Assembly: GCA_020632875.1 (NCBI GenBank)
Contig: JACKET010000007.1
Span: 248,001 to 312,000, forward strand
DNA from: Alphaproteobacteria bacterium
GTDB taxonomy: Bacteria > Myxococcota_A > UBA796 > GCA-2862545
Direction: 5' to 3'
Length of the DNA stretch: 64,000 bases
The translations under genes and the position numbers were made by a program. The notes under the pieces were generated by a model. The model had not been told where the DNA came from and did not search any database. It was given only the letters and a program-made list of their open reading frames with translations. Of the stretch, positions 24,602-33,950 are shown piece by piece (the first letter of the stretch is position 1; the number at the start of each line of letters is the position of its first letter).

Positions 24602-27600
24602 CTACGAACGCTTCTTCGTGCGCTTCTTCGGAGGTGTCGTGGTCGGAGCGGGGCCGAGGTCCGGCACCGCGGGCTGCTCCGCGTCGAGCCGCTCGAGGAG
24701 GAGCGCGAGCGCCCGATCCATCTGGGGGTCGCGCCCGGCCGCGTGGTCCTGGGGGGCGATGACGACCTCGACGTCCGGGTCGACCCCGTAGTTCTCGACG
24801 CCGAAGCCCGCACCCTGCATCCAGTTCGCGAACTCGGGCTGCGTGACGATGGTGCCGTCGACGAGCTTCGCGCGCGGCGCGATGCCGACGACCCCGCCCC
24901 ACGTGCGCGTGCCGACGAGCGGCCCGAGCCCGAGCTGCTTCCAGTGGTACGAGAAGATGTCGCCGTCCGAGCCGGCGTACTCGTTCGTCAGCGCCACCAT
25001 CGGGCCGAGCACCGCGTAGCGTGGGTACGGCGTGGTCCTGAACCAGCGCGACTGCGAGTAGGCGAGCCGGCGCTGCATCAGGGTGCCGAGGAGGTGCTGG
25101 CTGACGTGCCCGCCGCGGTTGAAGCGCACGTCGACGACGAGGGCGTCGAGCTCGCACTCCGCGAAGAAGTCGCGGTGGAAGTCCGCGAAGCCCGCAGGGC
25201 CCATGTCCGGGATGTGGACGTAGCCCGCGCGCCCCTGGGTGGCTTCGCGGACGCGGGCGCGGTTGGCCTCGACCCACGTGCGGTACCGGGCGGTGGTGTC
25301 GGAGCCGAGCGGGCGGACCTCGACCCGGCGCACGTCCCCGCCGGGCTCGGAGAGGTCGAGCAGGATGGAGCGGTTGGAGTGGCCCATGAGCAGGGCGCCG
25401 AGCGGGGGGAACTCCGCGACGGGGACGCCGTTCACCGCGTGGATGCGCGTGCCGACGCGGGTGTTCACGCCGGGCGCCAGCAGGGGCGCGCTGCGCGTCG
25501 GGTGCCCGATGTCGCCGGGGTGGATGGCGGTGACCTCCCACGCCTCGCCGTTCCACCGGACATCGGCGCCGAGGCGGGCGACGCTGCGGATCGCCGTGGC
25601 CCGGTACTCGCCGCCCATCTCGTAGGCGTGGCTGGTGCCGAGCTCGCCGATCATGGCCCAGACGAGGTCGGACAGCTCGCTGCGGCTGGAGACCCGCGCG
25701 ACCAGCGGGCGGTAGCGCTCGCGGACGGCGGCCCAGTCGACGCCGGACATGCCGGCATCCCAGAAGTGCTCGCGCATGAGCCGCCACGACTCGTCGAGCA
25801 TCTGGGCCCACTCCGCGGACGGATCCACGGCGAGGCGGGCGCGGGACAGGTCGATCCACCGCTCCTTGCGGCTCGCCACGCGCGGCTGGGTCTTCTTGAG
25901 CTCGGTGCGCAGGGTCTTGTCGGCATCGGCGGGGAACACGCGCAGGTCGTCACCGACCCGGACGGCACACGTCTTCCGCGGGTGGTCGAGCGTGAAGCCC
26001 GTGATGGCGCCGTGCACCAGCTCGAGCGAGTACGCCTCGAAGTCCCACAGGAACAGCGAGCTGCGCGCGTCGGGCGGCCCGCCCTTGTTCCAAGCGAGGC
26101 CCGCAGCCGGGATGATCGGGTCGCGCGACAGCAGCACCCGCCCCGAAGGCAGGCCGCGGATCGCGAGGTATCGCCCGTCGGAGATCGGGAACCGCACGAT
26201 GCGGTCGGCGATGCCGTCGAGGTCGACCTGCACCTTCTCCGGTGCCTTCGGCGGCTTCGGCTTCGCGAGGTCGCGCGGCGCCGGACGGAACGGGCTCGTC
26301 GCGTCGGCCTGCAGCGTGACGAGGTACGGGCGCGAGCCGTACGGGAAGCCGTAGTCGAAGCGCACCCCGTCGTGCACGGCCTCGAACTCGCGGTCCGAGA
26401 GGAAGAACAGGTACCGACCGAGTGGGTCGAAGTCGGGCCCGCGGTCGCGGAACCGGCCGTCCGTCACGTCGGTGATGGACTTCACCTCGAGCTCGTGGAC
26501 GTGGGCGAGGCGGATCTTCGTCCGCCCCCAGCTCGCGAGGCCCGAGGACCAGGCGAGCCAGCGGCCGTCCGCCGACCATGAAGCGTGGGCCACGGGACCG
26601 TCGGGGTTGCGCTCGACGAGCGTGGATTCGCCCGTGACCACGTTCACGAGGTGCAGCTCGCTGCGGTGGTTCATGACCGCGACGACGTCGTCGGGGCCCG
26701 GAACGATGTCGGTGGGACGACCCACGTCGACGGCCAGTGCGCGCGGGGCGCTGCCGGACCGGTCCAGCACCTCGATGTGGTCCTCGCCGCCAGCGTCACA
26801 CGACCACACCATCCGCTCGCCGTCGGCGAGGTACTTCGCGAGGCGGTAGTGCACCCCCTGCGCCTCGCCGAGCTGGACGAACGGCCCCTCCCAGAACCCG
26901 CCCACGAAGGGCTTCCCGCGCATGGTGAGCGCGAGCGAGTGCCCCTGCGGGTGGATGGCGTACGACTGCAGCGTGCTCTTCGCCGACGGGAACCGCAGCT
27001 GGGTGCGGGTGCGCTGGCTGCGCGTCTGGATCTCGACCTTCCGGGCCTCGCCGGACGCGAGATCGAGGCGCCACAGGTCGCCGGCCACGACGTACACGAG
27101 CGTATGGCTGTCGTGGCTCGCGAAGCGGGTGGGGAACCCTTCGTGGCGCGTGTGCTGCTCGAGCCCCGAGCCGTCGGGCAGGCAGCTGTGGACGTTGCCG
27201 TGGCCCGTGTGGTCGCAGACGAACCAGATGCGCCCGCCGATCCACATCGGCATGCCGGGATTGCCGCCGAAGTCGGGGAGCTGCGTGAACTCGCCCGAGC
27301 CCGCGGCGGTCTCGACCCAGATCTGCCCGCGTCGCCCGCCGCGGTAGCGCTGCCAGGGCGCGAGGTCGCGGGTGTTGCGGCCCAGCACGCGCCGCCCGTC
27401 GGCGGCCCAGTCGATGGCCACGGCGGGCCCGAGCCCGAGTCGCTCGGGGTTCGCGTCCCCGGTGGGTGCCGTGCGGTAGAGCACGTCCGCCTTCACGAAC
27501 GGCTCCTCGACGGACGTGGAGAACACGATGGAGCCGTCGGGATCGAAGCCGCAGATCTCGATGTTGCCGCCCATCCACGTGCGACGCTCGAGGGGCCCGC

Positions 27601-27823
27601 CCTCGGCGTCCATCACGTACACGTCGCGGGCGCCCTCCTCGAGGGCCGACACCGCGAGGAGCCCGCCGTCGCGGGAGAATCGCGGGGTCTGCATGCGTCC
27701 GGTGCCGGACGTGAGGCGCCGGGCGAGGCCGCCGTCGAGGGGCGCGGTCCAGAGGTCGTCCTCGCTCACGAAGACGACGCGCTCCCCGAACACTGCGGGG
27801 TGCGTCACGAGCGGTGAGGTCAC
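24602..27823 (-). CDS. Tricorn protease homologue (S41)
   Basis: A 1073-residue protease of the tricorn type, thought to cut oligopeptides left by larger proteases. The first ~670 residues are WD/PD40-like beta-propeller repeats (for example RFSRDGGLLAVSALEEGARD and ASWSADGRWLAWSS). Then come the C1 helical domain (WRLMREHFWDAGMSGVDW), a PDZ-like part and the S41 core. Expected catalytic residues are visible: GELGTSHAYEMGG (Ser-His), NEYAGSDGDIFSYHW (Ser nucleophile) and FGVENYGVDPDVEV (Glu). There is no signal peptide, so it should be cytoplasmic. The tail is Lys/Arg-rich. The GTG start follows AAGGA and overlaps the upstream stop (GTGA); an ATG would lie far inside the protein. Confidence 0.88.
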   Translation of the reverse strand: MTSPLVTHPAVFGERVVFVSEDDLWTAPLDGGLARRLTSGTGRMQTPRFSRDGGLLAVSALEEGARDVYVMDAEGGPLERRTWMGGNIEICGFDPDGSIVFSTSVEEPFVKADVLYRTAPTGDANPERLGLGPAVAIDWAADGRRVLGRNTRDLAPWQRYRGGRRGQIWVETAAGSGEFTQLPDFGGNPGMPMWIGGRIWFVCDHTGHGNVHSCLPDGSGLEQHTRHEGFPTRFASHDSHTLVYVVAGDLWRLDLASGEARKVEIQTRSQRTRTQLRFPSAKSTLQSYAIHPQGHSLALTMRGKPFVGGFWEGPFVQLGEAQGVHYRLAKYLADGERMVWSCDAGGEDHIEVLDRSGSAPRALAVDVGRPTDIVPGPDDVVAVMNHRSELHLVNVVTGESTLVERNPDGPVAHASWSADGRWLAWSSGLASWGRTKIRLAHVHELEVKSITDVTDGRFRDRGPDFDPLGRYLFFLSDREFEAVHDGVRFDYGFPYGSRPYLVTLQADATSPFRPAPRDLAKPKPPKAPEKVQVDLDGIADRIVRFPISDGRYLAIRGLPSGRVLLSRDPIIPAAGLAWNKGGPPDARSSLFLWDFEAYSLELVHGAITGFTLDHPRKTCAVRVGDDLRVFPADADKTLRTELKKTQPRVASRKERWIDLSRARLAVDPSAEWAQMLDESWRLMREHFWDAGMSGVDWAAVRERYRPLVARVSSRSELSDLVWAMIGELGTSHAYEMGGEYRATAIRSVARLGADVRWNGEAWEVTAIHPGDIGHPTRSAPLLAPGVNTRVGTRIHAVNGVPVAEFPPLGALLMGHSNRSILLDLSEPGGDVRRVEVRPLGSDTTARYRTWVEANRARVREATQGRAGYVHIPDMGPAGFADFHRDFFAECELDALVVDVRFNRGGHVSQHLLGTLMQRRLAYSQSRWFRTTPYPRYAVLGPMVALTNEYAGSDGDIFSYHWKQLGLGPLVGTRTWGGVVGIAPRAKLVDGTIVTQPEFANWMQGAGFGVENYGVDPDVEVVIAPQDHAAGRDPQMDRALALLLERLDAEQPAVPDLGPAPTTTPPKKRTKKRS

Positions 27824-29694
27824 GGTCCTTCCGTGGTTGGAGCTTCTTCGGTGGGCTCGGTGTCGTCGGGCTCGTCCTCGTCGGACGCCCGGGTGACCTT
27901 GGGGTCGAACCACACGTGGTACAGCAGCATCCCCTGGCCCGCGGGCGCGGAGGGGTAGAGCACCAGGCCGCGCAGCTCGATGCCGTGGTGCACGCCGCCG
28001 TTCGTCACGAGCGGGGTGATGATGGCGCGGACGCCGCCGCCGAGCTGCCAGATCCCGCCCGTCGCGATGGGCCCGACGCGGAGCTTGTCGCTGCCGGTGT
28101 AGAGCCCGAGCGTCATGGTGCCCATGTGGTACATGCGCCGGTCGTCGCCGCCGCCGGTCGCGGGCACCCGGTAGAAGAAGAACGGCGCGGTCTCGCCGCC
28201 GACGTGCCACCCGGCGCTCTTGCCGCCGGCCTCGCAGGCCAGCGTGATGGCGGGGGAGCCGCTGTACTGGTAGCTCACGTCGCGGCCGACGAACTCCCAC
28301 GCGAGGTTCGTGCTCGACGCGCCCACCGCCGCACCGAAGCCGAAGCCGAAGCGGTGGCAGAACGAGCGCCGCGGAGCCCGCGCGCTGGCGGGCCCGTAGC
28401 GCTGCCCGAGCGGGAACGCGCTGACGTAGTAGAGCGCCGCGTGCCCGGCCTGCGGGGCGAACCACGTGAGGCGGCCCTCGAAGCCCGTGAGCTTGCCCGC
28501 GCGGCTCTCGAAGGGCGTGAACACGGCGCGCAGGCCGGCCCCCGCGCCCAGGAGCCCGATGGACGCGAACGGCCCCACCCGGAGGCGGTCGCTGCCGATC
28601 GTGATGCCGCCGGTCGCCATGGCGAGGTGGATGCCGCCGGTGTCGCCGACCCACGCGAAGAGGGGCGCGCTGTCGGCGCCGAAGTAGCTGCGGATCCGCT
28701 TGCCGCCGCGCTCGATGCCGCCCGTCGCCGCGGGGGAGAACCCGACGCTCAGCTGGTTCGGGCCGAGCGCGTTGCCGATCGCGAGGCCGAAGCCACCCAC
28801 GAACATCTGGTCGTAGTCGGGGTCGGGGTCGAGCCCGGCGAACCGCGGCATCCGGATGCCGAGGATCGACGCCGTCTCGGGGCGCTTCCAGATGGGCGGG
28901 GGCTCGGAGACGGGCAGCGGGATGGGCCGCGGGGTCGGCACGACGCGAGGCGGCGGCGCGGCGGTGCCGGCGAGCGTGAGCGGCATCCAGCCATCGGGGC
29001 CGGCGAGCACGATCTCGAGGGTGCCGTCGCTGTCGAGATCGCCGACGGCGACGGTCGTGGCGGCGAGGGGCTGGGGCCACGCGGACTCGAGACCCGTGGT
29101 GCCGAGGAGGCCGAGCAGGCGGCGCTCGGGATGCACGAGCACCCAGCGCGCGTCGACGCCGGTGTGCTCGATGCGCGCGATGTCGGTCGCCCCCGGGAAC
29201 ACGAGCCGGTCGACGCCGCCGACCACGAGGTTGTTGCCGCTGATCCAGGCCTGCTCGGGCCCCCCGCCGAGCGCGTCGACCGGGCGGTCGAGGGCCACGG
29301 GCTCGCCGGTGGCCACGTCGAACACGCCGCTCTCGCCGAGCGCCCAGAGGGTGTCGCCCGCGGCGACCACGTCGCGGCACGGGGTCTCGGAGAGGACCGT
29401 CTCGTCGAGCGTGTAGCGCCGGATGCCCGTGGGCCCACAGAGCACGAACGCGTCGTCGGACTCGACGAGGACCGACGCCGCGCCGGGGAGGACGGTCTGC
29501 TCCCAGCCCGCGTTCGTGTGCACCCAGATGCCGTCGTCGCCCGCCAGGATCAGCTCGCCGTCGAAGATCGCGAGGCTCTTCGGCTCGACGGGGACGGGCT
29601 CGAGCGGCCCGGCCTCGAAGGGGGGTGCGGCGATGGCGGTGGCGAGGAGTGCGATCAGGGCGTGGCGTCCTCGGGGTCGTCCTGCTGGAGCCAC
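27820..29694 (-). CDS. Exported beta-barrel-like protein, duplicated C-terminus
   Basis: A 624-residue protein. The GTG at 29694, inside the kinase gene, gives a good signal peptide (Arg-rich start, then ALIALLATAIAA); the frame has no ATG nearby. Residues about 20-260 read like a propeller or FG-GAP repeat region (VAVGDLDSDGTLEIVLAGPDG), then a Pro-rich linker. The C-terminal 370 residues are rich in Gly and aromatics and contain two related halves (IGSDRLRVGPFASIGLL and TGSDKLRVGPIATGGIW, each followed by a similar R-A-V/I-x-T-P segment). This suggests an outer-membrane barrel or surface beta-domain. The acidic tail ends TTEGP. No function is recognised. It lies between a sensor kinase and tricorn, overlapping both. 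Confidence 0.72.
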   Translation of the reverse strand: MAPAGRPRGRHALIALLATAIAAPPFEAGPLEPVPVEPKSLAIFDGELILAGDDGIWVHTNAGWEQTVLPGAASVLVESDDAFVLCGPTGIRRYTLDETVLSETPCRDVVAAGDTLWALGESGVFDVATGEPVALDRPVDALGGGPEQAWISGNNLVVGGVDRLVFPGATDIARIEHTGVDARWVLVHPERRLLGLLGTTGLESAWPQPLAATTVAVGDLDSDGTLEIVLAGPDGWMPLTLAGTAAPPPRVVPTPRPIPLPVSEPPPIWKRPETASILGIRMPRFAGLDPDPDYDQMFVGGFGLAIGNALGPNQLSVGFSPAATGGIERGGKRIRSYFGADSAPLFAWVGDTGGIHLAMATGGITIGSDRLRVGPFASIGLLGAGAGLRAVFTPFESRAGKLTGFEGRLTWFAPQAGHAALYYVSAFPLGQRYGPASARAPRRSFCHRFGFGFGAAVGASSTNLAWEFVGRDVSYQYSGSPAITLACEAGGKSAGWHVGGETAPFFFYRVPATGGGDDRRMYHMGTMTLGLYTGSDKLRVGPIATGGIWQLGGGVRAIITPLVTNGGVHHGIELRGLVLYPSAPAGQGMLLYHVWFDPKVTRASDEDEPDDTEPTEEAPTTEGP

Positions 29695-31694
29695 TCGGGC
29701 TCGGGTACCACATAGCCCGTGACGCGCTTCTTCTCTCCGAGTCGGTCGGCCTGGATGTCGCGCTTCGGGTTGAACGCCAGCAACGCCTTGCGCATGCGCT
29801 CGGTGATCTCGGAGTCGGCATCGTGGCTGGCGACCCAGCCGTCGTGCGGGGTGCTGCCCGTGCGGGGGACCAGGATGCGCAGGCGCGCGACGGGGATGCC
29901 CGCCTGGGTCGCCGTGCTGTAGTTGCCCGCGTAGGTGCCGCCCACGTCGCACGTGCCGTCGATGACGTCGCGCAGCACCTGCTGGTGGTTGCCCGAGAAG
30001 TGCGGCTTGAAGTCTTTGTCGGGGTCGAGGCCCTTCTTGCGGAGGTAGCGGCGCGGCAGCTTGTAGCCCGTGGAGCTGAGCTCGTCGGTGTAGCAGAGCG
30101 TGCCGCCCACGAGATCCTGGACCGTGTCGGCGTCGCTCGTCTGCGCGACCACGAGGTACCCGTCGCTCGCTTCGCTGCCGTCGACGACCTCGTGCGCGAA
30201 CACCGGGATCGTCGCGTCTTTCTCGAGGGTCTTCATGAGCGTGTTGTAGGGGAGGAGGCCGTAGTGGACCTCGCCCTTGAGGACCTTCTGCGACGCGTCG
30301 TCGTAGGAGTCGGCGATCTGGAACTTCACCGGCCGGTCGACCTTGGCCTGGAGGTAGAGCCGGAGGGGGTTCAGGTCTTCGGTGAGCTCTTCGGGGCTCA
30401 GGGTCGGCGCGATGGTGACGTAGACCGGCGCGCCCTCGGGGATGATCTCGGGCGGCGGCGCGTCGGGGTCGGGCGCGAAGATGCCGAGCTCGAAGAAGTA
30501 CATGGCGCCGATGCCGAGCAGCGTGACGAGCACCATCGTGGCAGCGCCGCCGATCAGCATGCCCGCCGAAGCGCTGGCGGCGGACGTGGCCACGGTGGTC
30601 TGGGTGAGGGCGCGCGGTGGGATGGGCCCGGCGGAGGTCTCGGTGTGGCTCGAGGAGCGTTGGATGTCGTCGGTGTCGGGCGGCTCCGCGCGGCTCAGCG
30701 TGACGAGCGTCTTCTCGAGCGCGGAGGACACCTGCTGCCGGCGCGCCTCGTGGACCTCACCGAGCAGCGTGCGCACGAACCGCCCCGCCCGGTCTTCGTC
30801 GACGGAGATGCTCGCGGCCTCGGCCGCATCGAGCAGGGCGCGGCGCATCGCGTCGGCCGTGTCGTACCGGTCGTCGGGCTTCTGCGCCATGGCCTTCTTC
30901 ATGACGTCGAGCAGCTGCTGGGGCACGTCGGGGCGCGATTCGCGCACGTCTTTCAGGTCGCCCGTGACGATGGCCTGCATCGTCGCGAGCTCGCTCATGC
31001 CGAAGAACATCTTGTGCCCGGCGAGCAGCTCCCACATGACGATGCCGAGCGCGTAGATGTCGGACCGCCGGTCGAGCTTGAGCTGCTTGCACTGCTCGGG
31101 CGACATGTAGCTGACCTTGCCCTTCAGCATGCCCGTGCGCGTGTGGTCCATGCCCTGCTCGGCCTTCGCGATGCCGAAGTCGAGGAGCTTCACGAGCGCG
31201 TCGTCGGTCACCATCAGGTTGTGGGGCGACAGGTCGCGGTGCACGAGGTTGAGCTTGGTGCCGTCGGGGGCCGTCAGCTCGTGCGCGGCGTGGGCCCCCG
31301 CGCACGCCTGGGCCATGAGGTGGACGACCATCGCGAGCGGCAGGCGCGTCTCGGCCTTGCGCGAGGCCTTCACGAGCTCTTTGAGCGTGGAGCCCGAGAC
31401 ATACTCCATCGCGATGAACGGGAATCCACCGGCCTCGCCGAGCTCGTAGATCTGCACGACGTTCGGGTGGTTGATCCGGGCGGCGAGGCGCGCCTCGGTC
31501 ATGAACATCTGCACGAACTCGTCGTTGTCGGCGAGGTGCGGGAGGATCCGCTTGATGACGAGCAGGCGGTCGAGCGCGTGCGTGCCCCGCTCGCAAGCGA
31601 GGAAGACCTCTGCCATGCCACCGACGGCGAGCCGCTCCACCAGGTGGTAGCGACCCACGCGATTCCGGCTGGCGCCCTCCAGGGGCTCCATCAC
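29655..31694 (-). CDS. Transmembrane Ser/Thr kinase with PhnD-like sensor
   Basis: A 679-residue one-piece receptor kinase. Residues 14-290 are a Hanks-type kinase: glycine loop LAVGGMAEV, Lys49, HRDLSPHN (152-159), DFG (172-174), MSPEQ. A Ser/Thr/Pro-rich linker follows, then one membrane helix (about 377-404). Residues about 424-650, outside the cytoplasm, resemble PhnD-type phosphate/phosphonate substrate-binding proteins: VTIAPTLSPEELTEDLNPLR, GEVHYGLLPYN, SDADTVQDLVGGTLCYTD, HQQVLRDVIDGTCDVGGTY. A ligand bound outside could thus control phosphorylation inside. No ABC transporter genes are adjacent. Its end overlaps the following gene by 40 bases. Kinase assignment is firm; the ligand is unknown. 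Confidence 0.9.
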   Translation of the reverse strand: MMEPLEGASRNRVGRYHLVERLAVGGMAEVFLACERGTHALDRLLVIKRILPHLADNDEFVQMFMTEARLAARINHPNVVQIYELGEAGGFPFIAMEYVSGSTLKELVKASRKAETRLPLAMVVHLMAQACAGAHAAHELTAPDGTKLNLVHRDLSPHNLMVTDDALVKLLDFGIAKAEQGMDHTRTGMLKGKVSYMSPEQCKQLKLDRRSDIYALGIVMWELLAGHKMFFGMSELATMQAIVTGDLKDVRESRPDVPQQLLDVMKKAMAQKPDDRYDTADAMRRALLDAAEAASISVDEDRAGRFVRTLLGEVHEARRQQVSSALEKTLVTLSRAEPPDTDDIQRSSSHTETSAGPIPPRALTQTTVATSAASASAGMLIGGAATMVLVTLLGIGAMYFFELGIFAPDPDAPPPEIIPEGAPVYVTIAPTLSPEELTEDLNPLRLYLQAKVDRPVKFQIADSYDDASQKVLKGEVHYGLLPYNTLMKTLEKDATIPVFAHEVVDGSEASDGYLVVAQTSDADTVQDLVGGTLCYTDELSSTGYKLPRRYLRKKGLDPDKDFKPHFSGNHQQVLRDVIDGTCDVGGTYAGNYSTATQAGIPVARLRILVPRTGSTPHDGWVASHDADSEITERMRKALLAFNPKRDIQADRLGEKKRVTGYVVPEPEWLQQDDPEDATP

Positions 31695-31719
31695 TCGGCC
31701 ATCCTCCGTTCCGGAAGCA

Positions 31720-32433
31720 TCATACCCGACTGGCCCTCGTCATCTGCACGTGGTTGAACCCCGAGAGAACCGTGTAATACACGAGGTAGAACAGCGAGGC
31801 CCAGGTCAGCGGCACCGCCAGGGGATGTTCGACGTTCCAACAGACGAACGTGAGCATCGCCGCCCAGATGCAGCCGAGCCCGATCGTCACCTTCCGAAGC
31901 ATGAGCGTGCGCGTCGGGTAGACGTAGTGGATCGGCACGAAGACGAGCACCGCGAGCACCGTGAGGATCCCCACGACCATCGCGGGGGATGCCTTCAGCA
32001 CGTACAGGTACACGAGCACGATGTTCCAGTACGACGGGAAGCCGACGAAGCTCTCGTCCGTCTTCGCGCGCTCCTGGCAGAACCCGTAGCCGCTCGCGAG
32101 GACGGGGACGGCGGCGAACCACCACCACCCCTCGGGCACGAGCCCCAGCAGGGGGAGCGCCAGGGCCGGCATGAACGCGAACGTCATGAAGTCGATGATG
32201 TCGTCGAGCCTGCGGCCCGAGAAGTCGGGAAGCACGTTCTTCACGTCGACCGTGCGCGCCATGGCGCCGTCGGTCGCGTCGACGAAGATGGCGACGATCT
32301 GCCAGAGGAAGAACATCCGCGCGTCTTTCTCGAACAGGGCCCACGCGCCGAGCAGGTTCAGCGGCAGGCCGAGCGCGGTGTAGGCGTGCACCCCCCACGC
32401 GGCCGCGCGGCGGGCAGGGCTGTACGTGCTCAA
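31720..32433 (-). CDS. Phosphatidylcholine synthase-like CDP-alcohol phosphotransferase
   Basis: A 237-residue membrane enzyme with about eight hydrophobic segments. The CDP-alcohol phosphotransferase motif is D55-G-x2-A-R, 12 residues, G73-x3-D77-x3-D81. The 12-residue spacing, rather than the usual 8, is as I recall the mark of bacterial phosphatidylcholine synthase (Pcs), which joins choline to CDP-diacylglycerol. The surrounding VLPDFSG...DFMTFAFMPALAL also parallels Pcs. The start is a TTG behind GGAGG, overlapping the transporter stop (TTGA); no ATG or GTG is suitably placed. Its upstream partner resembles a choline transporter, which supports the substrate. A phosphatidylserine synthase is the alternative. 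Confidence 0.83.
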   Translation of the reverse strand: MSTYSPARRAAAWGVHAYTALGLPLNLLGAWALFEKDARMFFLWQIVAIFVDATDGAMARTVDVKNVLPDFSGRRLDDIIDFMTFAFMPALALPLLGLVPEGWWWFAAVPVLASGYGFCQERAKTDESFVGFPSYWNIVLVYLYVLKASPAMVVGILTVLAVLVFVPIHYVYPTRTLMLRKVTIGLGCIWAAMLTFVCWNVEHPLAVPLTWASLFYLVYYTVLSGFNHVQMTRASRV

Positions 32434-33950
32434 GCGGTCCTCCGTGGGTCGGGCGTTGTATTTCGAATCGGGCGGGGAGGGTCGAACGATGCGGTGAGTC
32501 GTGACACGACGAGCGCCGTGATCACGCCCGAGAGCATCGCGACGGTGCGGACGGGGAACTCCGCGCCCCCGAACTCCGGCCAGGGGAGGAAGGCGGGCAG
32601 GCCGAGATCCTCCACACCTCCGCCGAGCCGCAGCACGAGCGCCACGAAGAACGCCGACAGCGCGCCCGTCCGGTTCACCTTCGGATCGAACAGCGCGAGG
32701 GTCAGCTGCGGGAAGAGCACGCAGTACACGATGTCCCCGCACAGGTACCAGAGCACGTCGATGCTCTGCACCGTCAGGCCGATGATCGTCGCGGCGACGC
32801 CGAGCACGACGATGAGGATGCGGACGAGGCGGGTCATCTCCTCGCCCGTGACCTCGGGGTCGACGAGCTGGCGGTAGCCGTTCCACGCGACCAGCGAGGC
32901 CCCGGAGAGGATCGAGCTGTCCACGGACGACATGACGGCCGCCGACACGGCCCCGAGCCCGACGATCCCGACCCACTGCGGCACGGCGTAGCGCATGACG
33001 TACGGGAGCACGTCGGACGCGTCCTTGCTCCACCGGCCGAGCAGGACGTCGACGTCGATGCCGGTGCCCGCCAGCAGGGCGTGCCAGTCGAGCGCCCGCG
33101 CGGACAGCCCCACCAGGACGGGCGGAATCACGAGCAGCGCGCACATCACGCTCGCGAACAGCGACAGCCCCATGGCCGCCCGCTCGCTGCGCGCCGACAG
33201 GACCCGCTGGAAGTACACGTTCCACGGGATCCCGCCGAGCATCAGGAGCAGGAAGTAGTCGCTGTAGCTGGCGGCCTCGTAGCCGGAGCTCGGGACGATC
33301 GAGCCCGCCGGAAGCGCGGCGACGCCGCCCGCCGCGCCCACGACGAACGGAATGGCGAGGCACAGCCCGAGGATGATCAGGAACATCTGCAGCACGTCGG
33401 TGTACGCGACGGCCCGGAGCCCGCCGAGCACCGTGTAGATCACCGCGACGGACGAGCTGATCAGGATGGCCGTGGTCGTGTCGGTGATGCCGAGCACGAC
33501 GCCGAACGTCGTGCCCAGCGCGACGAGGATGGCGGCGCTCCAGAACAGCTCCGCCACGACAGCGGGGATCATCAGGAACGCGGCGGCCCCGTCGCCGTAG
33601 CGCTCCTGGAGCGGGTCGATGAGCGTGGTGTAGCCGGCGCGCCGCATCCGCCGCGCGTAGAACAGGCCGCCAACGATGAGCGACGCCGCGTAGCCGAGCC
33701 CCGCCTGGGAGCCCCAGAGCAGGCCGTTCTTGTACGTGTTCGCGGCCGTTCCGTTGATGTAGCCGCCGCCGACCCAGGTGGCGGTCATCGTCAGGAGGCC
33801 GATCCACAGCGGGATGCTGCGGCCGGCGAGCAGCAGCTCCTCGGCGGACGAATCGCCCTTCGACTGCTTGCCTGCCCACACGCCGAGCGCGAACACGGCG
33901 ACGTAGAGCACGACGACCGCCGCGAGGCCCTCCCAGTAGATCCCGCTCAT
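32430..33950 (-). CDS. Sodium:solute symporter, CHT choline transporter-like
   Basis: A 506-residue SLC5/SSS-family symporter with about 13 membrane helices. MTATWVGGGYINGTAANTY (about 54-72), SLIVGGLFYARRMRRAGYTT, GGLRAVAYTDVLQMF and GGIPWNVYFQRVLSARS are strikingly like animal high-affinity choline transporter CHT1 (SLC5A7), more than like proline or solute symporters. It should import choline or a related quaternary amine with Na+. The next gene, translationally coupled by TTGA, is a Pcs-like enzyme that would use cytoplasmic choline. The ATG follows GAGGCGGG and overlaps the hydrolase stop (ATGA). The choline assignment rests on remembered motif similarity and on context. Confidence 0.85.
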   Translation of the reverse strand: MSGIYWEGLAAVVVLYVAVFALGVWAGKQSKGDSSAEELLLAGRSIPLWIGLLTMTATWVGGGYINGTAANTYKNGLLWGSQAGLGYAASLIVGGLFYARRMRRAGYTTLIDPLQERYGDGAAAFLMIPAVVAELFWSAAILVALGTTFGVVLGITDTTTAILISSSVAVIYTVLGGLRAVAYTDVLQMFLIILGLCLAIPFVVGAAGGVAALPAGSIVPSSGYEAASYSDYFLLLMLGGIPWNVYFQRVLSARSERAAMGLSLFASVMCALLVIPPVLVGLSARALDWHALLAGTGIDVDVLLGRWSKDASDVLPYVMRYAVPQWVGIVGLGAVSAAVMSSVDSSILSGASLVAWNGYRQLVDPEVTGEEMTRLVRILIVVLGVAATIIGLTVQSIDVLWYLCGDIVYCVLFPQLTLALFDPKVNRTGALSAFFVALVLRLGGGVEDLGLPAFLPWPEFGGAEFPVRTVAMLSGVITALVVSRLTASFDPPRPIRNTTPDPRRTA

